From Candidatus Lachnoclostridium stercoravium (GTDB taxonomy: Bacteria > Bacillota > Clostridia > Lachnospirales > Lachnospiraceae), in assembly GCA_019118365.1 (NCBI GenBank), contig DWZA01000100.1, positions 1 through 64,000 on the forward strand: a DNA stretch of 64,000 nt, in the 5' to 3' direction. Positions within the stretch are counted from its first letter, which is position 1. Every line of letters begins with the position of its first letter. Positions 34,378 through 42,683 of the stretch are shown piece after piece. The notes beneath the pieces were generated by a model. The model saw only the letters and a program-made list of their open reading frames with translations. It did no database searches and was not told the DNA's origin. The translations under genes and the position numbers were made by a program.

Positions 34378-35676
34378 ATGGCAACGATCGTAAAACGGCG
34401 CGACCGCTTCTGTGTCGTCTATATGTACACGGATTCCAAAGGCGCGAGAAAACAGAAATGGGAAACATATAAGACGCAGGCGGAAGCCAAGGTAAGGCTG
34501 AAGGAAATTGAGTATAAGGAGCAGATCGGCACCTTTGTGGTTCCGCAGTGCAATACGCTGGATGATCTTCTGAGGGAATACACTTCCCTTTACGGGAAAA
34601 GCACATGGGCACTATCTACATACACCAGCAATGTCAGCCTGATAAGCAACTATATTTCCCCGATTATCGGCAGCATGAAGCTGAAGGATATCACGCCAAG
34701 AGTTCTGGAAAAGTACTATGCGCGGCTGCTGAAAACAAAGCCGGTCAACAACCCTGTGACTGGGAAGCCAAAGGGTGAATTTGTCGGGACAAGTACGGTC
34801 CGGGATGTCCATAAACTGCTCCGGAACTGTTTCGGGCAGGCTGTGAAATGGGAAATCCTCGAAAAGAACCCGGCGCTTCATGCGACGGTCCCCAAGCATA
34901 AAAAGCAGAAGCGTGAGATCTGGACAGCCGCAGAACTCTTCCATGCGACAGCGGTTTGCGAGGACGCGCGGCTGAAGCTATGTATCAATATGGCGTTTGC
35001 CTGCTCTCTCCGTGCAGGAGAACTGCTGGGGCTCACCTGGGACTGCGTTGATATTTCCGAGGAGGCCATTAACACCGGATATGCGAGCATCACCGTTAAC
35101 AAGGAACTGCAGCGTGTGACCAAGGATGCACTGAAAGTCCTGGATAATAAGGACGTGTTTTACGTCTTCCCGGCGAAGAATTCACGGACCACGACGGTGC
35201 TGGTACTGAAGACTCCCAAAACCGATGGCAGCAGCCGAAAAGTATTCCTGCCAAAAACCGTTGCGGAGATGCTGATCGCCTGGAAGAAGGAGCAGGATTA
35301 TGCCAAAGAAGCTCTGGGAAGTGAATATCAGGACTATAATCTGGTGATCTGTGGTGCAACCGGGTTCCCGGTTGAGTCATCCACGATCGAGTCGGACCTT
35401 AAGAAGCTTATCAGGAAGCATGATCTTCCGGATGTTGTTTTTCACAGCCTCCGACACTCCAGTATCACGTATAAGCTGAAGTTGAACGGCGGCGATGTAA
35501 AGGCCGTGCAGGGAGACTCCGGTCACAGCCAGACATCCATGGTCACGGATGTGTACTCTCACATCCTGGATGATGACCGCCGGATGAATGCGCAGTTGTT
35601 TGAAGAAGAGTTTTACAGCAACCGGAATTTCGAAGGCAGTGAGGCGTCAGATGATACACAGGATGCAGAAAAATAG
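34378..35676 (+). CDS. Tyrosine recombinase (integrase) of the element
   Basis: A 432-residue phage-type integrase. An N-terminal arm-binding domain, a core-binding domain (YGKSTWALSTYTSNV), then the catalytic domain with Arg in CSLRAGELLGL (about 212), HSLRH (about 356-360), GHSQTSMVTDVYSH with the second His and Tyr (about 381-393). It would recombine the element with the tRNA-Arg(CCU) site lying 380 bases downstream. The TAG stop at 35674-35676 is followed by 29 more in-frame codons that read like protein, so the C-terminal tail seems to have been lost by a nonsense change. Confidence 0.93.
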   Translation: MATIVKRRDRFCVVYMYTDSKGARKQKWETYKTQAEAKVRLKEIEYKEQIGTFVVPQCNTLDDLLREYTSLYGKSTWALSTYTSNVSLISNYISPIIGSMKLKDITPRVLEKYYARLLKTKPVNNPVTGKPKGEFVGTSTVRDVHKLLRNCFGQAVKWEILEKNPALHATVPKHKKQKREIWTAAELFHATAVCEDARLKLCINMAFACSLRAGELLGLTWDCVDISEEAINTGYASITVNKELQRVTKDALKVLDNKDVFYVFPAKNSRTTTVLVLKTPKTDGSSRKVFLPKTVAEMLIAWKKEQDYAKEALGSEYQDYNLVICGATGFPVESSTIESDLKKLIRKHDLPDVVFHSLRHSSITYKLKLNGGDVKAVQGDSGHSQTSMVTDVYSHILDDDRRMNAQLFEEEFYSNRNFEGSEASDDTQDAEK

Positions 35677-35766
35677 CCTTCGGATCTCGCAGCGCTGGCG
35701 AAGCTCCTGACAAACCCGGAAACGGCGGATCTTCTGAAGCAGCTGATGACAGCCATGGGCAAATAA
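35677..35766 (+). pseudogene. In-frame continuation of the integrase beyond the amber codon
   Basis: After TAG the same frame reads PSDLAALAKLLTNPETADLL and ends in KQLMTAMGK before TAA at 35764-35766. The composition is amphipathic helix and clearly coding in character. This suggests the integrase originally ended here, or that the amber codon is read through at some level. Confidence 0.6.
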
Positions 35767-35792
35767 AAACAGACCAACATACGAGGACAGAG

Positions 35793-35830
35793 AGCGGTTT
35801 TGCAGAAAATGCAGAGCCGCTTTTCTTTTA
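35793..35830 (+). terminator. Terminator downstream of the integrase
   Basis: AGCGG (35793-35797) pairs with CCGCT (35817-35821), with an inner GC/GC extension, followed by TTTTCTTTTA. The stretch 35,831-36,051 has no gene. It contains two ATTTCTAA copies (35899-35906 and 35930-35937) that might be integrase arm sites, but that is only a suggestion. Confidence 0.65.
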
Positions 35831-36051
35831 TCCGGAAAAATCCCTCTACCTAACGCCAAAAAAGCATGGTATATTTGTCAGCGACGCCATTCTTAGCAAT
35901 TTCTAAGATATGGCTAATGCACACGAATGATTTCTAACGGAAAAACGGGCTTTTGAACGCACATGAAAGCATTCAAACATTGAAAACATCCGCACAGATA
36001 CAGGCATTTAGGGACATCGAAAGCATAGAAAAGCTACAAGACCCATACCCG

Positions 36052-36093
36052 CTCCTAAGCGAAAGGCCGGCGGTTCGAATCCGCCCAGGAACG
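36052..36093 (+). other. Attachment site: 3' fragment of tRNA-Arg(CCU)
   Basis: CTCCTAA fits an anticodon loop with CCT. It is followed by GCGAA, a 5-base variable loop (AGGCC), a perfect T-arm (GGCGG TTCGAAT CCGCC) and a 3' acceptor strand CAGGAAC plus discriminator G. The 5' half is missing: the five bases before the loop do not pair with GCGAA, and no matching GTTCCTG acceptor strand is found upstream. This is the expected remnant at one end of an element integrated in a tRNA gene. Confidence 0.8.
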
Positions 36094-36095
36094 TT

Positions 36096-36148
36096 AAAAG
36101 CAAAAAGCGCTGCAAGCCAGTTTTTGGTTTGCAGCGCTTTTTGCTTTT
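36096..36148. terminator. 20-bp perfect hairpin terminator of the original tRNA locus
   Basis: The arm 36096-36115 is perfectly complementary to 36129-36148 around a 13-base loop, with T-rich 3' end. Because it directly follows the tRNA 3' end it probably belonged to the tRNA gene, marking where the chromosome resumes. The 120 bases after it show no gene. Confidence 0.85.
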
Positions 36149-36268
36149 CCGGCACATCTGCCGTTATCATCCCTATGCCAGAATATATGATAAAATTTCG
36201 TGCTGTGTATTGTTTTCTTCGTGCAAATAGAATATAATATAACTATCAGCATGAAGGGAGATGATAGT

Positions 36269-36547
36269 ATGGCTGGCTCTACTACGAATATCAGTATCCG
36301 TATGGACTCTGACCTCAAAGCACAGGCCGATGCGCTGTTTAACGAACTGGGTATGAATATCTCCACTGCGTTCAATATTTTTGTCCGTCAGTCGCTTCGG
36401 GAGGGCAGGATACCCTTTGAAATTTCTCTGAATCAGCCCAACAAGGAGACGATTGCCGCCATGTTGGAGGCAGAAAGGATTGCAAAAGATCCGTCCGTGA
36501 AAGGCTATACTAATCTGGATGAGCTGGCTGCTGATCTACCGCATTGA
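36269..36547 (+). CDS. RelB/DinJ-family antitoxin with altered C-terminus
   Basis: 92 residues with the ribbon-helix-helix N-terminus of DinJ proteins (TTNISIRMDSDLKAQADALF, then NISTAFNIFVRQSLREGRIP). The last residues (about LAADLPH) are read from DNA that in another frame encodes the C-terminus of the partner toxin, so the end of the antitoxin is replaced. ATG 36269 with GGGAG upstream. It would bind its own promoter and a YafQ/RelE toxin, which here is almost gone. Confidence 0.85.
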   Translation: MAGSTTNISIRMDSDLKAQADALFNELGMNISTAFNIFVRQSLREGRIPFEISLNQPNKETIAAMLEAERIAKDPSVKGYTNLDELAADLPH

Positions 36548-36611
36548 AGATGATGTATTGGTTCTGACCTTATCCAGGACCGGCAGCCACAGTGATTTAT
36601 TTGGAAAATAA
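36525..36611 (+). pseudogene. C-terminal remnant of a RelE/YafQ-type toxin
   Basis: In the frame starting TGG at 36525 the sequence reads WLLIYRIEDDVLVLTLSRTG and ends SHSDLFGK before TAA (36609-36611). This is the conserved C-terminus of RelE/YafQ toxins, including the catalytic-region arginine. The N-terminal two thirds and the antitoxin-toxin junction were deleted, fusing this fragment to the antitoxin gene out of frame. The toxin cannot be made. Confidence 0.82.
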
Positions 36612-36621
36612 TTTCTGAACG

Positions 36622-36660
36622 CTTAAGCAGCCGCAGGTTTTTCGCCTGCGGCTGCTTAAG
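36622..36660. terminator. Bidirectional terminator-like hairpin
   Basis: CTTAAGCAGCCGCAGG pairs perfectly with CCTGCGGCTGCTTAAG around TTTTTCG. It lies 10 bases after the toxin remnant. The following 160 bases hold only scraps: on the minus strand near 36770-36825 a short frame reads like a protein tail (DAKNMIERLVTSMK). Confidence 0.7.
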
Positions 36661-36821
36661 TTCCAATCCTTATTCAATTTCTTCTGCGGCCTCTGCCTTT
36701 GTTTCGTCCGCTCTTCCAACCCAAGCCAATCTTCAAAGGACTTTTTTTAATGCGGATCATCTTAAATATTATTTCATAGAAGTAACAAGGCGTTCGATCA
36801 TGTTTTTTGCATCCTGGATCA

Positions 36822-37064
36822 TTTTTAAAGAAATACGACAAAGAAAACGGCACGGAATATTATCAGACCGTGCGCGCTTATCTGCTCTGTGAGCAGGATA
36901 CGAAAAAAATGAGCGAGTACCTGCACATCCATAAGAATACAGTTAACTACCGCATGCGGAAGATCTCAGAGATCTATCCGGTCAATCTGAAGGACTGCCG
37001 CGTCATAACCGATCTCTATCTGTCTCTTTTCGACGAGATGGTAAAAATGACTCAGCCGGTATAG
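36822..37064 (+). pseudogene. C-terminal fragment of a PucR/CdaR-type regulator
   Basis: About 80 codons matching the PucR C-terminal HTH: YYQTVRAYLLCEQDTKKMSE, then HIHKNTVNYRMRKISEIYPV. The rest of the regulator, normally 300-500 residues, is absent and there is no convincing start or ribosome site. It lies tail to tail with the xdhC-like gene and overlaps its end by 13 bases. PucR-type proteins often regulate purine or molybdenum hydroxylase genes, so it may be a former regulator of this locus. Confidence 0.65.
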
Positions 37065-38050
37065 TCTGCTCTTTTTTCGATCAGCTGCGCTGCGATGCTC
37101 ACAGCGATCTCAGCGGGAGTTTCGCTCTTGATCGGAAGGCCGATAGGAGCGGTTATACGGGAGATGTCTTCATCGGTAAAGCCATTTTCTCTTAATTTTT
37201 GATTGACCGCCGCGATCTTGCTCCGGCTTCCTACAGCGCCGATATAATAGGCCGGCGTTTTGAGGGCGAAGCGCTGCACTTCAAAGTCTCCCATATGGCC
37301 TCTTGTTACCGCTATGATATAGTCCTGAGGCTGGATGTCAAATTTTCCGTCCAGTTCGTCGTAGGACAGCGTGCGGACCTCTTCCGCGTCAGAAAACAGA
37401 TCTTTGGAAGAATATTCTGCCCTGTCGTCGGTTACGATGCAGCGAAAGCCCAGATGGCTTAGAAGAGGGACCAGCTCCTGAGCCAGGTGGCCGCCGCCGA
37501 AGACGTAGACTCTGCTGGTATTCTGTATTTTCTGGATATAATATTTTTCTTTACCATATTCCAGGATCCCCGGCTTGCCCATATCCGATGGGATCTTTGG
37601 CGCTTTTTCAAGTCCTGCAAGTTTTCCCTCTTCCCCAAGAAAACCGATCCGTCCCTTAAGGGGCAGGATCAGCCATCCAGGTATATGGCAGCTTAAGCAG
37701 GATCCCATTTGCTCCAGAGCATCTCTTACAGCAGGGACCGGCGGCAGATATGTAAATAAAATATCTACCTTTCCTCCGCAGACCATTCCCAGGCCGGCGG
37801 CCGTCTCATTGGTCAGCCCGTAAGAAACCAGTTTGTCTTCTCCGTTTTTCAGATAAACGCAGGCGGATTCTGTGGCTTTAAATTCCAGCATGCCTCCGCC
37901 TATGGTGCCGGCAAGACGTCCTTCTTCGCCGACAGCCATGTGGGCTCCGGCTCCTCTCGGAGAACTTCCGCTGCCCCCGACGATGGTTACCAGCATGGAA
38001 GGAAGTCCTTTGTCACAACGGTCTTTTAAGATTTCTATAAGCTTACGCAC
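37052..38050 (-). CDS. XdhC/CoxI-family molybdoenzyme maturation protein
   Basis: A protein of 332 residues. The N-terminal XdhC domain contains VTIVGGSGSSPRGAGAHMAV and GTIGGGMLEF; the C-terminal Rossmann-like domain contains VFGGGHLAQELVPLL and AVTRGHMGD, AYYIGAVGSR. XdhC binds molybdenum cofactor, helps sulfurate it and inserts it into xanthine dehydrogenase-type enzymes. It is the last gene of the long minus-strand molybdenum operon. Confidence 0.92.
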   Translation of the reverse strand: MRKLIEILKDRCDKGLPSMLVTIVGGSGSSPRGAGAHMAVGEEGRLAGTIGGGMLEFKATESACVYLKNGEDKLVSYGLTNETAAGLGMVCGGKVDILFTYLPPVPAVRDALEQMGSCLSCHIPGWLILPLKGRIGFLGEEGKLAGLEKAPKIPSDMGKPGILEYGKEKYYIQKIQNTSRVYVFGGGHLAQELVPLLSHLGFRCIVTDDRAEYSSKDLFSDAEEVRTLSYDELDGKFDIQPQDYIIAVTRGHMGDFEVQRFALKTPAYYIGAVGSRSKIAAVNQKLRENGFTDEDISRITAPIGLPIKSETPAEIAVSIAAQLIEKRADYTG

Positions 38051-38079
38051 AGTAAGCGCTCCTTTCGATTTCAGATTGT

Positions 38080-39129
38080 TTACGAGTACAGCAGCAGGAT
38101 ATTTTCAGGGGAGATCCCCAGCCTTGTTTGGGAGGATCCCTTCGGATCTTTTTTATCTTTGGAAAATCTCCACCATACAGGATCGCTTTTCGGATCCTGG
38201 TTTTCATATCGGAATTTTACGATCCATGCAAAAGGTTCCTCGATCGTTTCCAGGATCTGGACAGGAAATGAATTGTCCATTATATTTTCATCAAAATAAT
38301 GGGCCCGTATCCCTACGGCGCACAGCCCGTCTTTAATATCCCGGTCTGTATGCATCACCACGCCCCATTCCGGGATCTCCACGGACCGGGAGTCCACAGC
38401 GCGGGCAGGTACGATGTTTTTGCATCCCGTAAGTATCGCTCCCGTACGGGTTCCAGGATCGTTAAAGATCTCTTTGGTCGGCCCAATCCCTGTGATCCGT
38501 CCGGAATCCATCAGGGCCAGTAAGCCGCACAGGTCGTACGCTTCGTCGCGGCTGTGGGTTACGAGGAGCACGTCTTTTTCAAAAGAGCTCAGTATGCTGC
38601 GAAGTTCTGTCATCAATTGTTCTTTTAAAAAGCTGTCCAGGGCGCTGAACGGCTCGTCTAACAGCAGGATCTCCGGTTTCCCCACAAGCACGCGGGCCAG
38701 GGCTGCTCTTTGCTGCTGGCCTCCGGAAAGCTGATGGGGCCTGTGCTTTTCCAGACCGGTCAGCCGCATGCGTTCGATCATTTCAGCAACGGCCTGTTTC
38801 TTTTTCTCTTTATTCTTTTCATGGGGCAGTCCGCAGGAAATATTCTGCTCCACAGTCATATTGGGAAACAGCGCGTAATTCTGGAACAGATATCCCACCT
38901 TCCGTTTTTGCGGAGGAAGATTGATCTTAGCCTGGCTGTCAAATAAAACATTTCCGTTTAAGACGATACGTCCTTCATCCGGCTTTACGATCCCTGCAAT
39001 GGACCGCAGGGTAAGGCTTTTCCCGCAGCCAGAAGCGCCCAGCAGCCCGGTTACTCCTGATCTGGACTCAAATTCTGCATCGAGGCAGAAATCACCTAAC
39101 TGTTTTTTGATCTTAACTTCGATACTCAT
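38080..39129 (-). CDS. modC: Molybdate ABC transporter ATPase ModC
   Basis: 349 residues with Walker A GASGCGKSLT, Q-loop FQNYALFPNMTV, signature LSGGQQQRAALARVL and Walker B ILLLDEPFSALDS, then H-loop VTHSRDEA. A C-terminal extension of about 110 residues is the usual place of the regulatory molybdate-binding domain. Its start overlaps modB by four bases. Energises molybdate import. Confidence 0.92.
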   Translation of the reverse strand: MSIEVKIKKQLGDFCLDAEFESRSGVTGLLGASGCGKSLTLRSIAGIVKPDEGRIVLNGNVLFDSQAKINLPPQKRKVGYLFQNYALFPNMTVEQNISCGLPHEKNKEKKKQAVAEMIERMRLTGLEKHRPHQLSGGQQQRAALARVLVGKPEILLLDEPFSALDSFLKEQLMTELRSILSSFEKDVLLVTHSRDEAYDLCGLLALMDSGRITGIGPTKEIFNDPGTRTGAILTGCKNIVPARAVDSRSVEIPEWGVVMHTDRDIKDGLCAVGIRAHYFDENIMDNSFPVQILETIEEPFAWIVKFRYENQDPKSDPVWWRFSKDKKDPKGSSQTRLGISPENILLLYS

Positions 39130-39797
39130 TTTACACGCGCTCCCTGCCGGATATTTTTTTCAAGCATATTGACTGTCAGCAGCACGACGGCGCTGATCGC
39201 CAGATTTACAAGGACCCATAGGAAGGCTTCGCCGTTTTCGCTGGTACGCCAAAGCTGATAAACGGTCGTTGAGATGGTCGCCGTTTTTCCGGGGGTGTAT
39301 CCGATCAGCATACTGGTGGCTCCGTATTCCCCAAGGGCTCTTGCAAAGGCCAGGACAAGGCCGGCCAGGATCCCCTGGCGGCACGCGGGCATCCGTATCC
39401 TCCAGAAAATAAAGGTGTTGGAAAGTCCCAGGGTCTTCCCGCTCCAGGCCAGGGTTTCGTCAAAGCTTTCAAAAGCGCCTCTTGCAGTCCGGTACATAAG
39501 AGGAAAGGCCACGACCACGGCGGCAATGACGCCGCCGTACCAGTGCATGACAAATTGTATTTCGAACTGCCGGAAGAATTGTCCCACGGGATGATTTAAG
39601 CCGAATATCATGAGCAGAAACCAGCCGCATACTGTGGGCGGCAGTACCAGCGGGAGAGTGAGGACCACGTCCAGGATCCCCTTTACCATACGCGGCAGCC
39701 GGACTATGTAATAGGCTGCAAAGATCCCTGAAAAAAATATGATAACGCTTGATATAGCTGCGATCCGCAGGCTATTCCACAAAGGAAACCAATCCAT
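39126..39797 (-). CDS. modB: Molybdate ABC transporter permease ModB
   Basis: A 223-residue membrane protein with five to six hydrophobic segments. The cytoplasmic EAA-like loop is SFDETLAWSGKTLGLSNTFIFWRI and the LARALGEYGATSMLIG motif is typical of ModB/CysT permeases. It lies between modA and modC, in the standard order. Confidence 0.93.
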   Translation of the reverse strand: MDWFPLWNSLRIAAISSVIIFFSGIFAAYYIVRLPRMVKGILDVVLTLPLVLPPTVCGWFLLMIFGLNHPVGQFFRQFEIQFVMHWYGGVIAAVVVAFPLMYRTARGAFESFDETLAWSGKTLGLSNTFIFWRIRMPACRQGILAGLVLAFARALGEYGATSMLIGYTPGKTATISTTVYQLWRTSENGEAFLWVLVNLAISAVVLLTVNMLEKNIRQGARVK

Positions 39798-39809
39798 GTC
39801 TATTCTCCA

Positions 39810-40751
39810 TTATCCTGCGGGGCTGAAGCCTACGCTTTCAAAAACCTCCATACAAGGTTCGGTCTGAAGATAATCCAGAAATGCTTTTGCTTCATCTTTA
39901 TGCTCGCTTATATTGAGAACAGCGGCAGGGTAAACGACCTGTCCGCACATCTCTGGCGTAGCCGTATCCACAACAGTCAGCTCGTCGCTTGCGGCGTCTG
40001 TGGCGTAAACGATCCCGCAGTCAACGCTCGCTTCTTTGACCTGGGTAGTTACTTCTTTCACATTGCTGCCGTAGGTCAATACGCCCGCGCCGGCTAAGGC
40101 TTCTTCGTCAAGGCCATAGTATTCGAAAATAGCCTGAGTGTACTGGCCTACAGGAACGTCGCTGTTGCCCATGGCCATAAGGATGTCTCCGGCCTGGAGT
40201 TTTTCCGCAAGATCCTCAAAGCTTTCGATCCCCTTTGGATTTCCGTCAGGAACCGTGAGAGCCACTTTATTTTCCAAAAGGTCGATCCGCGTGCCCTGCT
40301 CCACATAATCCAGCCCGTCCGGATTGACGTCTTCGCCTAAGGAGCCGTCCAGTTCGTTCATCTGCTTCTGGGCCGCTGAGATGAACAGGTCGCATTCAGC
40401 CCCTTCCTGGATCTGGGTCTTCAGGGTCCCGGAAGAGTCAAAATTAAAGGACAGGGTTACGTTCGGCGCCTCTTCTTTATACATTTCAGAGATCTCTTCA
40501 AGAGTCTCCGTCATGCTGGCCGCAGCGAATACGATCAGCTCTACAGGATCTTCTCCGGATCCGCTTTCCGGTGTTTCCTCAGCCGGAGACTCGCCGGAGG
40601 CTTCTGAAGCCGGCGCCTCACTGGAAGCCTCTGAAGCTGGGGCTGCGGCTGATGTATCGGAACTGTTCTCCTGGCTTTTGCATCCGGTTAAGGAAGCCGC
40701 GGCAGCTAATACAGCTGCTGTAAATAATGCTGTGATCTGTGTTTTTCTCAT
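39810..40751 (-). CDS. modA: Molybdate-binding lipoprotein ModA
   Basis: About 313 residues. A signal peptide with lipobox LTGC comes first, then a Ser/Ala/Glu-rich linker of about 50 residues, then a periplasmic-binding-type domain (VFAAASMTETLEEISEMY, FDSSGTLKTQIQEGAECDLFIS) with the ligand serines. I take ATG 40751 because GAGGAG lies eight bases upstream and the signal peptide begins there; a frame from 40790 would add 13 residues. It captures molybdate (or tungstate) outside the membrane for ModBC. Confidence 0.93.
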   Translation of the reverse strand: MRKTQITALFTAAVLAAAASLTGCKSQENSSDTSAAAPASEASSEAPASEASGESPAEETPESGSGEDPVELIVFAAASMTETLEEISEMYKEEAPNVTLSFNFDSSGTLKTQIQEGAECDLFISAAQKQMNELDGSLGEDVNPDGLDYVEQGTRIDLLENKVALTVPDGNPKGIESFEDLAEKLQAGDILMAMGNSDVPVGQYTQAIFEYYGLDEEALAGAGVLTYGSNVKEVTTQVKEASVDCGIVYATDAASDELTVVDTATPEMCGQVVYPAAVLNISEHKDEAKAFLDYLQTEPCMEVFESVGFSPAG

Positions 40752-40762
40752 AATGGTTCTCC

Positions 40763-41710
40763 TCACTTGTAATTGTTCAGGACGGCGCATTCCGCCGCTT
40801 CCCCTCTTAACAGATCGAGTCCGTGGGGAAGGGAGGAGAGTATGCAGTCAAGACTTTCGCAGCAGGCCTTCGGGCTTCCGGGAAGATTTACGATCAGTGT
40901 TTTTCCTCTGATCACGCTTGCCCCGCGGGACAGCATCGCGCGGGGGGTAAACTGCATGGAATAGCTTCTTATGGCTTCCGCGATACCCGGCGCGTTTCTG
41001 TCCGCGACTTCCGCCGTAGCTTCGGGGGTAATGTCGCGGGGGGAAAATCCGGTGCCTCCTGTTGTCAGGATCAGGTCCAGCTGGCGCTGATCGGACAGGC
41101 GGATCAGCTGTTTCTTCAAAGCTTCTTTATCGTCGGGAAGAAGGAGATATTCTACGACTTCATAGCCAGCCTCCTGCAGCCGTTTCTGCAATAACGGACC
41201 GCTTTTATCTTCCCGTTCGCCCAAGCTTCCTTTGTCAGATAAGGTAATGACTGCAGCCTGGTATTTTCTCTTTTCCGTTCGTTTTTCCACAGCCATCTCA
41301 TAACCGATCTCTATTTTTCCACCGCGGAGCACGCGGGCAAACACGCCTTCGCGGGGCATGATGCAGTCTCCCATGGCTTTATAGATGGCGCAGTGGCTGT
41401 GGCATTCTTTGCCGATCTGGGTGATCTCCAGCAAAACGCCGCCGCACTTAAGAAGCGTTCCTACAGGCATTTTGCGGAAATCAAATCCCTCGACTACGAG
41501 ATTTTCGCCGAAAGCTCCGTAGTCTACGTTCGCCCCTTTTTTTCGAAATTCGTCTATTTTTTCAAAGGAGAGAAGGCTTACCTGCCGGTGCCAGGTCCCG
41601 CCGTGGGCGTCGCCTTCTATCCCCCATGATTCGATAAAATTTGCGGAGTTCACGCAATGTTTTTGTACGCCCCGCACATCGCTGATGCAGATCGCTTTTA
41701 CTTTTCCCAT
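40763..41710 (-). CDS. MOSC domain fused to MogA/MoaB domain
   Basis: A protein of 315 residues. Residues 1-145 are a MOSC domain (GIEGDAHGGTWHRQVSLLS, FGENLVVEG, GKECHSHCAIY with the conserved cysteine). Residues about 150-310 are a MogA/MoaB domain (VITLSDKGSLGEREDKSGP, LILTTGGTGFSPRDITPEAT, LPGSPKACCE), which adenylylates molybdopterin. One protein thus combines cofactor adenylylation with a sulfur-carrier type domain. ATG 41710 has GGAGG. The last residues AVLNN are encoded by a copy of the 12-base terminal sequence of an intergenic repeat found twice downstream. Confidence 0.9.
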   Translation of the reverse strand: MGKVKAICISDVRGVQKHCVNSANFIESWGIEGDAHGGTWHRQVSLLSFEKIDEFRKKGANVDYGAFGENLVVEGFDFRKMPVGTLLKCGGVLLEITQIGKECHSHCAIYKAMGDCIMPREGVFARVLRGGKIEIGYEMAVEKRTEKRKYQAAVITLSDKGSLGEREDKSGPLLQKRLQEAGYEVVEYLLLPDDKEALKKQLIRLSDQRQLDLILTTGGTGFSPRDITPEATAEVADRNAPGIAEAIRSYSMQFTPRAMLSRGASVIRGKTLIVNLPGSPKACCESLDCILSSLPHGLDLLRGEAAECAVLNNYK

Positions 41711-41711
41711 G

Positions 41712-42683
41712 TTATCCTCCAATCTGGTTCATCGGACGCCGTTCCGTTATTTCCTCTTTTTCTGAAAAACAGTGAGCCGCAGGCTTGTTCTGGATCGCTT
41801 CCTTTAAAGCGTTTTCCAGCTGGACATCATCCGCGCCGCTCCGGATCAGCCGTTTCAGGTCAACGCCTGTCTCATAACTTAAACATGGTTTTAACTCGCC
41901 GGCGCTGGTAAGGCGGATGCGGTTGCACTGGCTGCAGAAGCGGTGGCTGTTGGCTCCGATAAAGCCGATGCTTCCTGAGAGAGAGCTGCTTTTAAAATAA
42001 ACAGCCGGGCCGTTTCCATGTTTTTCATCCGACTGGTACAGATCCGGCCATCGGTCTTTTATGATCCGGTAAGCCTCGTCCACGGACGGGCCTTCAAGCT
42101 TTCCTGCGCAGCCTACTGGCATAAGCTCGATAAACCTTACGTCTACCGGAAGGGTTTCGGCAAAAGATGCCAGCTTCAGCCATTCTTCTCTATTTTCCTT
42201 TAACAAGACCGTATTGATCTTTGTTTTCAGCCCGGTTTTTACGCAGGCGTACAGGGCTATTTCTGCTTCATGAAAATGATCCCCGCCGGTGATCTTCTCA
42301 TATACTTCCGGAGAGACGGCGTCCATGCTGATATTTACTCCGTCAAGGCCGGCCTGTTTTAAGCTATCGATCTCTTCGTATAACCTTGTGCCGTTCGTAG
42401 TAAGAGTGACGCAGTCAGTTCCCGGCAGCATTTTCAGGCGGGCGATAAGATCGGCGGCGCCTTTTCTGACCAGCGGTTCTCCGCCGGTGATCTTAAATTT
42501 GCGGATGCCCAGACGGATAGCAGCTTTGCATATCCGCAGGATCTCCTCATATCTGAGGATCTCTTCATGGGGGAGCCTGTCCTGCACTTCAGGCATACAA
42601 TAGCGGCAGTGGAGATTGCAGCGGTCTGTAATGGAGATCCGCATATAATCGATCTCACGTCCCAGATTATCTTTCAACTTCAT
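41712..42683 (-). CDS. moaA: GTP 3',8-cyclase MoaA (radical SAM)
   Basis: A protein of 323 residues. The radical-SAM cluster CNLHCRYC is near residues 21-28, the [11 protein letters not shown] box follows, and a second C-terminal cluster is formed by [10 protein letters not shown] and the later Cys (LKPCLSYE). It lacks the very C-terminal GG tail in the usual form but ends NQIGG, which fits the MoaA di-glycine. It makes the cyclic GTP intermediate for MoaC. The start overlaps moaC. Confidence 0.94.
   Translation of the reverse strand: MKLKDNLGREIDYMRISITDRCNLHCRYCMPEVQDRLPHEEILRYEEILRICKAAIRLGIRKFKITGGEPLVRKGAADLIARLKMLPGTDCVTLTTNGTRLYEEIDSLKQAGLDGVNISMDAVSPEVYEKITGGDHFHEAEIALYACVKTGLKTKINTVLLKENREEWLKLASFAETLPVDVRFIELMPVGCAGKLEGPSVDEAYRIIKDRWPDLYQSDEKHGNGPAVYFKSSSLSGSIGFIGANSHRFCSQCNRIRLTSAGELKPCLSYETGVDLKRLIRSGADDVQLENALKEAIQNKPAAHCFSEKEEITERRPMNQIGG

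Larger units (their letters stand above)
1..36093. mobile_element. Integrated genomic island (right part), inserted at a tRNA-Arg(CCU) gene
   Basis: The right boundary is a 3' tRNA fragment at 36052-36093, directly followed by a perfect 20-bp hairpin that looks like the original tRNA terminator. A tyrosine integrase, excisionase-like HTH proteins, ParB-like proteins, a LexA/ImmA cassette and a MazF gene lie just inside it, and a DNA phosphorothioation island lies further in. The complete tRNA expected at the far end is not in the window, so the left end is not seen. The dnd and helicase part (about 1-23,300) looks more AT-rich than 23,400-36,000, so the island is probably composite. Conjugation or phage structural genes are not present here. 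Confidence 0.7.

Noticed and set aside
36010..36093. A complete tRNA gene at the island edge
   Set aside because: Only the anticodon loop to 3' end is present; D-arm and 5' acceptor strand do not match.
40324..40911. Plus-strand 195-codon frame opposite modA
   Set aside because: Shadow of the Ser/Ala/Glu-rich linker of ModA.
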